Source of the DNA: Gammaproteobacteria bacterium
GTDB lineage: Bacteria > Pseudomonadota > Gammaproteobacteria > Pseudomonadales > Azotimanducaceae
NCBI GenBank assembly: GCA_002719135.1
Contig: PBGU01000037.1
Span: 70,143 to 87,995, forward strand
DNA: 17,853 nucleotides
Direction: 5' to 3'
Made by a program: the position numbers and the translations under genes. The notes below the pieces were generated by a model. That model was not told the origin of the DNA. It was given only the letters and a program-made list of their open reading frames with translations, and made no database searches. This document shows, piece after piece, positions 1 through 5,535 of this stretch. The stretch's first letter is position 1, and each line of letters begins with the position of its first letter.

Positions 1-94
1 GCGTTGGGTATGCACACTGGCGCCGACGCCAGAATCCCCTATTTTTTTATAACGGCTCAAGGACGACACCAACTGGCGCACATTCCAGGAAGCC
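1..94 (-). ncRNA. ssrS: 6S RNA, 5' half, cut by the window edge
   Basis: 6S RNA binds sigma-70 RNA polymerase holoenzyme and dampens transcription in stationary phase. Read on the minus strand, the segment holds the conserved element CCTTGAGCCG (about 62-53), the counterpart of the CCCTGAGCCG at the left side of the central bubble in E. coli and Pseudomonas 6S RNA. It is followed by a perfect 6-bp stem with a UCGG loop (32-17, CTGGCG/CGCCAG) and then GTGTGCATACCC. The distance from the conserved element back to the predicted 5' end (about 33 nt) matches E. coli 6S. Location directly downstream of zapA on the same strand is the classical ssrS position. The 3' half lies beyond base 1. The 5' end is inferred from the -10 box and could be off by a few bases. 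Confidence 0.85.
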
Positions 95-99
95 CAACC

Positions 100-105
100 A
101 GTATA
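100..105 (-). promoter_or_regulatory. Probable -10 box of the 6S RNA promoter
   Basis: On the minus strand this hexamer reads TATACT, one mismatch from TATAAT, and lies about 6-7 nt before the inferred 6S RNA 5' end. No good -35 hexamer is visible 16-18 nt upstream, so the promoter may be weak or may be served by an alternative sigma factor. It lies between the zapA stop codon (187-189) and the RNA, giving 6S its own promoter. Confidence 0.5.
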
Positions 106-186
106 GCGAAAATGTCTGAATCGATGGGGCACGATTGCCGTGAGCAAACAATGGGGGCGTAGCGACCCCTTGAGGTTGGAAAGTCT

Positions 187-504
187 CTACGCGGTGCGTT
201 TTTTTTGTGACGCGATGATTTTGGATAGACGCTTCGTTAATTCTGCTAGTTTCCCGTCGGCAAGACTTTCGACTTCGTCGCTCTTCCCCTTGATCCCGAG
301 ATATTCATGCGTGATGTTGAGGGCGGTCATGACAGCTATTCGTTCGAGACCAACAATGTTTGCGGAGCTCTGGGTGGTCCGCATTCGCTTGTCTAGCTCC
401 TGCGCCGAGGCATTCAACTCGTCGACCTCATCTTCAGGACAGGCGACTTGAAACTCACGGTCGAGTATTTTCACTTTCACCGTTGTTGATTGAGTTTTGC
501 TCAT
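187..504 (-). CDS. zapA: Cell division protein ZapA
   Basis: ZapA is a small cytoplasmic protein that bundles and cross-links FtsZ filaments and stabilises the Z ring. The 105-aa product has the family layout: an N-terminal beta-rich FtsZ-binding head with VKVKILDREFQVACPEDE (residues 9-26), followed by a long helix with a heptad-like pattern that forms the dimer/tetramer coiled coil (about residues 27-100). The central GLERIAVMTALNITHEYL segment (about 52-69) matches the conserved helix core. Length is normal (E. coli 109 aa). The ATG overlaps the stop of the ZapB-like gene upstream by 4 nt (501-504), so the two are probably translationally coupled. The pairing with 6S RNA downstream is conserved across gammaproteobacteria. 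Confidence 0.93.
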   Translation of the reverse strand: MSKTQSTTVKVKILDREFQVACPEDEVDELNASAQELDKRMRTTQSSANIVGLERIAVMTALNITHEYLGIKGKSDEVESLADGKLAELTKRLSKIIASQKKRTA

Positions 505-704
505 TTATCAAGTGCTCTGAGGCGCGTGATCATCGATTCAACCCGAGTTTTTGCGAGCTCGTTCCTTTCGACAAGCTTAGCGCGTTCGGTTGTCCAACCT
601 TGTTGTTTGGCCTTAAGCACTTGATTTTCTTCAACCAAGACTTCCGACAGAGCGATAAGCTCGTCGACCTTCTCTTCTAGCGCTTCGAGATCGTTATTAG
701 CCAT
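501..704 (-). CDS. ZapB-like small coiled-coil protein (TIGR02449-type)
   Basis: A 67-aa, almost wholly alpha-helical acidic protein; the run LEALEEKVDELIALSEVLVEE (residues 6-26) has leucine/isoleucine/valine spacing typical of a coiled coil. Small proteins of this kind lie directly upstream of zapA in Pseudomonas and many other gammaproteobacteria and are annotated as TIGR02449 family; they resemble ZapB, which joins ZapA to the division apparatus. Assignment rests on size, coiled-coil pattern and position, since such short helical sequences carry few diagnostic residues. A Shine-Dalgarno AAGGA (714-710, minus strand) lies 5 nt before the ATG. A cell division role is inferred, not shown. 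Confidence 0.75.
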   Translation of the reverse strand: MANNDLEALEEKVDELIALSEVLVEENQVLKAKQQGWTTERAKLVERNELAKTRVESMITRLRALDK

Positions 705-714
705 GGGTTTCCTT

Positions 715-728
715 GGGGATTGATCCCC
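715..728. repeat. Palindrome in the 5' leader of the zapB-like/zapA transcript
   Basis: GGGGAT-TG-ATCCCC is a perfect 6-bp inverted repeat with a 2-nt centre. On the minus strand it ends right at the start of the AAGGA ribosome binding site of the zapB-like gene. A 2-nt RNA loop is too tight for the full stem, so a DNA operator or a stem of 5 bp is more likely than a large hairpin. Function is not known. Confidence 0.3.
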
Positions 729-934
729 GGATGCGGTAGTGTCTCTCTAATCCTAGGGGTTGTGAAGCCCGATAGTTTGTTTCTACACGCTTGGTGCTGA
801 ATGTGAGGTACCTCGAAATACTGATAATTTATGTGATTGAAACAATTCCATGCGCTGAGCTGTGCCACTCTTATTGCGAGCTCAATCGAGCCTTTGGAAA
901 CAGAGCTTCGAATAAGAGATCAGAAGCCTGCGCA

Positions 935-960
935 AATTCATGAGCGTAAATGCATGAATT
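935..960. repeat. 8-bp inverted repeat upstream of the ubi hydroxylase gene
   Basis: AATTCATG (935-942) and CATGAATT (953-960) are perfect inverted copies with a 10-nt spacer, ending 42 nt before the hydroxylase ATG. The arms and spacer are of the size bound by dimeric helix-turn-helix regulators, making it a candidate operator. There is no T-run, so it is not a terminator. Confidence 0.4.
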
Positions 961-1002
961 CATATTTCACGCAAACCGTGACCGACTTTGGATCATATTT
1001 GA

Positions 1003-2175
1003 ATGCCTGACTTCGACGCCATTATTGCAGGAGGTGGGATTGTCGGATCGAGCGCTGCGCTCTGCTTGGCTCGACTTGATCGGCGCGTCCTGTTAGTTGA
1101 TTCGAAAGTTCCGCAAACATCCGGTCTTAATGATGAATTCGATGTACGGACGGTTGCACTTTCACCGAGATCGATAAATCTGTTGGAAAGTTTGGACTCG
1201 ATGGCAGATGTCCGTCGAGGGCCCATTAAGCGGATTCATGTCTGGGAGCGCGAAGGCACCGCGACGGTAGGTTTTGACGCCAACGAAATTGGTGCCAAAG
1301 CCCTGGCGGAAGTTGTGGAAGTTAGTGCTTTAGTTAGACGGTTGTGGACAAGTTTGGTTGACCGAGTTGAGGTGAGGGCGCCTAGCACTATCGAAGCTGT
1401 GGAGTGTTATGGGGAAACTGTCGAGTTGGTCATCGATAAGGATGTTGTATCGACGGCTTGCTTCGTGGTCGCTGAAGGTCGGGAGTCCTCCACGCTCAAA
1501 CAGCTTGGAATTTCAACCCAGAATTATGGAAGTATGGGGAGGGCTATCGGGACGGTTGCTAAGACCGTTGACCCACATAACGGCTGTGCACTGCAACATT
1601 TTGGAGATGGAATCTTGGCATTCTTGCCGCTGCCCGAGAAGCGGAGTGTTTCGGTTGTGTGGAGCCTGCCGGCTGGGCGATACGATCAATTGCTGACACT
1701 TGACGGAAGTGCTTTTGCCGCGGCCTTGACGCACGAATCCGAGTCCGTACTTGGTGAAGTGGCGGAAGTTGGGGAGCGGCTTGGTTTTCCTTTTGGACAA
1801 TCCCTTGTCTCCGACTTTAACCCGATGCCTCGGGTTCTCGTTATCGGGGATGCAGCACGGACCGTGCATCCTCTTGCTGGTCAGGGCGTCAATTTAGGTT
1901 TGGAAGATGTGCAAGGGATTCAAGAGGTAACCCGCCATCTCAAAGGCGATATGGGCGAGAACAATGTATGGCGTCGATTCGCAATAAGACGCCATGCCCG
2001 TGCCCGGGTGATGCTACAGCTTATGGATTTCTTTGATCGAACATACCGTGCTTCTGGACCCTACGGGAGATGGGCGCGCAATCTTGGTGTCCGGACAGTA
2101 AATAAAGTGCCTGCTCTTAAGTACCAATTGATGCGTGAAGCGATGGGTTTAGGACCGCTTGCCACGCTATATTGA
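1003..2175 (+). CDS. ubiI: FAD-dependent UbiH/UbiI/VisC-family ubiquinone biosynthesis hydroxylase
   Basis: This family uses FAD, NAD(P)H and O2 to hydroxylate the aromatic ring of ubiquinone precursors at the membrane surface. The 390-aa length is normal. Visible are the Rossmann dinucleotide motif AGGGIVG (residues 9-15, GxGxxG), the arginine of the FDVRTVALSPRS segment (46-57), and the second FAD motif IGDAARTVHPLAGQGVNLGL (281-300), which is the family signature. The middle DG motif is altered: it reads AEGRESS (157-163) where an Asp-Gly is usual. Position between zapA and gcvH corresponds to visC (ubiI) in E. coli, so I favour ubiI, but UbiH or a broad-range UbiL/M-type hydroxylase cannot be excluded because no second paralogue is present here for comparison. 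The start is chosen because the Rossmann strand begins a few residues later; its ribosome binding site is weak. Confidence 0.85.
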   Translation: MPDFDAIIAGGGIVGSSAALCLARLDRRVLLVDSKVPQTSGLNDEFDVRTVALSPRSINLLESLDSMADVRRGPIKRIHVWEREGTATVGFDANEIGAKALAEVVEVSALVRRLWTSLVDRVEVRAPSTIEAVECYGETVELVIDKDVVSTACFVVAEGRESSTLKQLGISTQNYGSMGRAIGTVAKTVDPHNGCALQHFGDGILAFLPLPEKRSVSVVWSLPAGRYDQLLTLDGSAFAAALTHESESVLGEVAEVGERLGFPFGQSLVSDFNPMPRVLVIGDAARTVHPLAGQGVNLGLEDVQGIQEVTRHLKGDMGENNVWRRFAIRRHARARVMLQLMDFFDRTYRASGPYGRWARNLGVRTVNKVPALKYQLMREAMGLGPLATLY

Positions 2176-2414
2176 ACAACTTGTCGCCAGCTGTGGTTGT
2201 TCGATCTGTCGGGAAAGAGGTAGCGGCGTTGGCCCGAGTGTTTCGAGGAGCGACTTCAGAGAAATGGATTAGCGAGCGATTGTTCTCGAAGGCGGTTAAA
2301 AGGGATTTTGGATGCTCTGTGACGAGAGTTCACTGGTGTGCCAACGGGCTGGATAAGTAGTAATGGTCTAGTCAAAATAGTGACGGATCTGACACTAGGG
2401 CAAAGGCCTTATCG
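2176..2414. other. Gene-free gap between the ubi hydroxylase and gcvH, with one doubtful small ORF
   Basis: In E. coli gcvT lies between visC and gcvH. Here the space is 239 nt and none of its frames shows GcvT-like sequence. A 62-codon frame (2172-2360) starts at a TTG overlapping the hydroxylase stop codon (TTGA) and encodes a basic peptide with no family resemblance; its length is not beyond chance. A loose cluster of GTCA/TGAC elements (2371-2374, 2381-2384) and a CTAGT...ACTAG pair surround 2369-2398 and may belong to a gcvH promoter or operator. I could not recognise the conserved core of a glycine riboswitch. Confidence 0.5.
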
Positions 2415-2807
2415 ATGAGTGAAACCCCGGAAGATATCTATTACGCCGAAAGTCATGAATGGGCTCGGCTCGAAGAGGATGGACGGATAACGGTTGGTAT
2501 TACTGATTTCGCGCAGGATGCACTCGGTGACATTGTTTACATTGAGCTACCGCAGATAGGACAGTCGCTGCAAGCGTCGGTTGAAGCTGGAATTGTTGAG
2601 TCGGTCAAGGCGGCTTCCGATATATACGCTCCCGTTAGCGGCGTCGTCACCGCGGTCAACCGATCTCTAGAAGATGCACCGGAGAACGTCAATTTAGATG
2701 CGTACGGCGACGGTTGGTTTTTCGCACTGGAACCTTCCGACGTCGGGGAACTTGAGGATCTTTTAGACTACGTTGCATACCGAGAAGCTGCGGAGAACGA
2801 GCGTTGA
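2415..2807 (+). CDS. gcvH: Glycine cleavage system H protein (lipoyl carrier)
   Basis: GcvH carries the lipoyl-bound aminomethyl group between the P, T and L proteins of the glycine cleavage system in the cytoplasm. The 130-aa product matches the family along its full length: the N-terminal YYAESHEWAR (9-18), ITVGITDFAQDALGDIVYIE (25-44), the lipoylation loop VESVKAASDIYAPVSG (61-76) with Lys65 as the lipoyl site, and the C-terminal GDGWFF (98-103). AAAGG (2402-2406) lies 8 nt before the ATG. Neither gcvT nor gcvP is adjacent, which is unusual; they may be elsewhere, or the protein may serve as a lipoyl relay as GcvH does in some bacteria. The next gene is convergent, 29 nt away. Confidence 0.96.
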   Translation: MSETPEDIYYAESHEWARLEEDGRITVGITDFAQDALGDIVYIELPQIGQSLQASVEAGIVESVKAASDIYAPVSGVVTAVNRSLEDAPENVNLDAYGDGWFFALEPSDVGELEDLLDYVAYREAAENER

Positions 2808-2836
2808 TGCGTAAGCTCGATCGCGTGTGATGCGGG

Positions 2837-4894
2837 CTACCGCTTAATCGCGCGTTTGTAGTCTTCAAAGTCGGTTATAGCTGGTTCGCAGGTCAGGTCG
2901 CGGCAAATGTAAGCACTGACAACCTGGCGGGTTTCGGTCGAAACGAGCGCTGGAAGTTGCTTAGGAACTCGCCCAGGTTCGTCGTATGGAATTCCGTAGA
3001 CGCAGCGTTCTGGGGTGTAACCCTCCCGCGCGAGAGCTAACCAAGAAGCCATCGTTTCCTGCGGCCCACGCACAATGATTTGTTCAGGAGAATAGAGGCG
3101 AGATTCGAGAGCGACGAGCAGTGTGCAGTGTCCGGCGGGATATTGCTCGATCGAAGCGCGTGCCCAATTAAGTGTTTCCTCGGCAGCGTCAATATATCGC
3201 GGTTCATTAAGCAAATGTCCTAGTTTCAGTAGAACAACGGTCGCAGTTCCATTTCCCGGGGGTAGAGCGTCGTCGAGGGTTGGCTTGGGTCGGTGGATCA
3301 GCTTTTCTTGGTCATGGGCCGTAAAGAAGAAGCCCCCATCCTCGTCGAGGAATTTGGACAACAAAAGATCGGCGAGTGCTTCTGCAAATTCGATATCGCG
3401 AGAACGCCATTGGGCCTCCAACAAGACGAGCAATCCGTCGAGGAGATTCGCGTAGTCGTCGAGAAATCCGTCGTGGCCAACTATGCCGTTATTCCATACT
3501 GCAGAGAGCCGATTCCCGTCAAAGCAGTGATCACGAATAAAGTCGACGGCACGTTGAGACGAATGGAGCCAAGGCTTCTTATCAAACCGCATCGCGGCTT
3601 TCGCCATGCCCTTAATCGCGAGTCCGTTCCATGAAGTGAGGATTTTTTCATCGCGCCCCGGTGCCGGGCGTTCGGAACGACGTTGGAGAAGTTTGACCTT
3701 CGCGGATTTAAGAAGTTTTTCTGCTTCTTCTGTTTCGAGCCCTAGCCTTTCGGTGACGGCGCGCCAAGCATCTCGGCGATGAAAATTCCATTTGCCCTCG
3801 AAATTTGCCGATTTATCCAACCCATACAACGTTTCGACAATGAGGTATTCGTCGCCATCCAAAAGGTTCTGAACTTCGTTTCTACGCCATACGTAGTAGC
3901 TCCCTTCGATTCCGTCTGAATCCGCGTCCAGAGAGGTAAAGTAACCACCTTGTGGATGTTGCATGTCGCGAACGATCCAATCAGCTGTTTCGCTGAGCGC
4001 GCTTTCAAACAGTGGATCTGGACCAAGTCCCAAGGTGTCGGCGAAGAGACTCATGAGCCTCCCGTTGTCGTACAACATCTTCTCGAAGTGGGGGATCATC
4101 CATTCGTTGTCGGTAGAGTACCGACAAAACCCTCCCCCCACGTGATCGTAGATGCCGCCACGAGCTATCCGTGTGAGGGTGGTCAGGGCCATATCGAAGG
4201 CTTCTCGATCGACTGCGTCATGGCGTCTTGAAAACGCCCAGTGGCGCAGTAGTCTCTCGATATTCGCGGGCATGGGGAACTTTGGCGCGGGTCCAAAACC
4301 TCCGTGGATGGGATCATAACGGGACGCGAGCTGATCCCTTGCTGCGGACAGTAACGGCCCGTCGTCAATTCCCTGCACTTCGGCATGTTCGTTTAGTCGT
4401 GCCAGCACCAAGCTAAGTTTTTCGCTCTGAGCTTCGAGGTCGGTTTTATTGTCTTGGTACGTACTACTCACTCGCATGAGTAAGTCTCTGAATCCGGGAA
4501 GATTAAATCGTGGGGCCGGAGGGAAATAAGTACCACCAAAAAACGGTAGTTGAGTCTGTGGGTCAAGAAACATGGTGAGAGGCCAGCCGCCGGTGCGTTG
4601 AGTGAGGAGTTGATGAGCCGTCTGGTATATCTGGTCGATATCGGGGCGTTCCTCTCGATCGACCTTTATGTTGACGAAGTTATCGTTCATCACCGACGCG
4701 GTAATTTCGTCCTCAAAAGATTCGTGGGCCATAACGTGACACCAGTGGCATGACGAATAACCGATGGATAGGAGGATAGGTTTATTTTCGTCCATTGCCT
4801 TGTCGAGGGCTTTGTTTCCCCACGGGTACCACTGGACCGGATTCGTAGCGTGTTGTTGGAGATAGAGACTAGGTTCGTTCTCGAGCTGGTTCAT
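2837..4894 (-). CDS. YyaL/DUF255 thioredoxin-domain protein
   Basis: A 685-aa protein of the YyaL/SPATA20 family. The N-terminal thioredoxin-like domain (about residues 1-165) holds NPVQWYPWG (18-26), the redox-type motif SSCHWCHVM (47-55; Cys49 and Cys52 in a CxxC), VDREERPDID (78-87) and GGWPLTMFLDP (102-112). The rest is an (alpha/alpha)6-barrel-like region related to glycoside hydrolase or N-acylglucosamine epimerase folds, with landmarks such as GGGFCRYSTD, PHFEKMLYDN, LDADSDGIEGSYYVW and ILTSWNGLAIKGMAKA. No signal peptide is seen, so it is probably cytoplasmic. Biochemical function is not settled for the family. It is a single gene, convergent with gcvH and divergent from rppH, without an obvious operon partner. 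Confidence 0.93.
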   Translation of the reverse strand: MNQLENEPSLYLQQHATNPVQWYPWGNKALDKAMDENKPILLSIGYSSCHWCHVMAHESFEDEITASVMNDNFVNIKVDREERPDIDQIYQTAHQLLTQRTGGWPLTMFLDPQTQLPFFGGTYFPPAPRFNLPGFRDLLMRVSSTYQDNKTDLEAQSEKLSLVLARLNEHAEVQGIDDGPLLSAARDQLASRYDPIHGGFGPAPKFPMPANIERLLRHWAFSRRHDAVDREAFDMALTTLTRIARGGIYDHVGGGFCRYSTDNEWMIPHFEKMLYDNGRLMSLFADTLGLGPDPLFESALSETADWIVRDMQHPQGGYFTSLDADSDGIEGSYYVWRRNEVQNLLDGDEYLIVETLYGLDKSANFEGKWNFHRRDAWRAVTERLGLETEEAEKLLKSAKVKLLQRRSERPAPGRDEKILTSWNGLAIKGMAKAAMRFDKKPWLHSSQRAVDFIRDHCFDGNRLSAVWNNGIVGHDGFLDDYANLLDGLLVLLEAQWRSRDIEFAEALADLLLSKFLDEDGGFFFTAHDQEKLIHRPKPTLDDALPPGNGTATVVLLKLGHLLNEPRYIDAAEETLNWARASIEQYPAGHCTLLVALESRLYSPEQIIVRGPQETMASWLALAREGYTPERCVYGIPYDEPGRVPKQLPALVSTETRQVVSAYICRDLTCEPAITDFEDYKRAIKR

Positions 4895-5004
4895 TCTTTA
4901 CCTTGTTGTACTTGCGAAATAATAGCCTTGCTGAATTGTAAGGACACCTGGAAAAACTGGATCAGTAAGGAGAAAGCATTGGCCCGTGGAGCCAGTGGCT
5001 TCGC

Positions 5005-5042
5005 AGGAGTTGATTATGAAAGAATCGTTGCATGCGAAGTGA
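5005..5042 (+). promoter_or_regulatory. Leader minigene with strong RBS overlapping the rppH start
   Basis: AGGAGT (5005-5010) is the best Shine-Dalgarno in the region and lies 5 nt before an ATG at 5016. That ATG opens an 8-codon frame (MKESLHAK) ending with TGA at 5040-5042, which spans the rppH ATG at 5032 in another frame. The rppH ATG itself has only a weak AAAGAA (5019-5024). Ribosomes ending on the minigene would stop 8 nt beyond the rppH ATG, so translational coupling is plausible. This is inference from sequence layout; no known leader peptide is recognised. Confidence 0.35.
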
Positions 5043-5535
5043 AGTAGAGAACCTCGATCCTAACGGCTTTCGACCGAACGTTGGCATCGTGATATCTAAC
5101 GACGTAGGCAATGTTTTTTGGGCTCGTCGAGTTGGCGGCGACAACGCGTGGCAATTCCCTCAGGGAGGCGTGCAGCCGAACGAAACGCCGGAAGACGCTC
5201 TCTATCGAGAACTGTTTGAAGAAGTTGGCCTGACACCGGCGTCCGTAAGAATACTCGCGGTTACGGGCAGTTGGCTCCGCTATCGATTACCAAAGCGGTT
5301 GCGGCGTTATAACTCAAGTTCGCGTTTTCGCGGACAAAAGCAGAAGTGGTATTTGCTTAAATTGATAGGAGACGAAAACGACATTTCGATGAACTGTTCG
5401 GATAAACCCGAATTTGATGCTTGGCGTTGGGTTAGTTATTGGTATCCGTTGACTGAGATCGTTGCGTTCAAACAGGAGGTCTATCGTCAGGCGCTGCGAG
5501 AGCTCGCGCCATCCTTGCAAATCGGGGGCATGTAA
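5032..5535 (+). CDS. rppH: RNA 5'-pyrophosphohydrolase RppH (Nudix)
   Basis: RppH removes pyrophosphate from triphosphorylated (or diphosphorylated) 5' ends of mRNA and so triggers RNase E decay. The 167-aa product has the Nudix box G45-x5-E51-x7-REL-F-EE-VGL (45-67), the preceding WQFPQGG (40-46), WLRYRLPKRLRRY (family-specific RNA-binding region), GQKQKWYLLKL and the C-terminal PEFDAWRWVSYWYP, all close to E. coli RppH. The basic tail of E. coli RppH is shorter here. The N-terminus has about 5 residues more than E. coli before FRPNVGIVI; no other in-frame start exists because a stop lies at 5017. Immediately followed by ptsP, the same order as in E. coli. Confidence 0.95.
   Translation: MRSEVENLDPNGFRPNVGIVISNDVGNVFWARRVGGDNAWQFPQGGVQPNETPEDALYRELFEEVGLTPASVRILAVTGSWLRYRLPKRLRRYNSSSRFRGQKQKWYLLKLIGDENDISMNCSDKPEFDAWRWVSYWYPLTEIVAFKQEVYRQALRELAPSLQIGGM

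Larger units (their letters stand above)
705..1002. other. Divergent intergenic region between zapB-like and the ubi hydroxylase
   Basis: This 298-nt stretch separates two divergent operons and must hold both promoters. No convincing sigma-70 promoter pair could be chosen by eye. It contains a short palindrome next to the zapB-like ribosome binding site (715-728) and an 8-bp inverted repeat nearer the hydroxylase start (935-960), both listed separately. In E. coli the equivalent position is followed by ygfB, pepP and ubiH, none of which is seen here. Short reading frames in the region have no family resemblance and look non-coding. Confidence 0.6.

Noticed and set aside
2176..2414. Glycine riboswitch before gcvH
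   Set aside because: Position would suit one, but I could not find the conserved glycine aptamer core or a tandem arrangement by eye.
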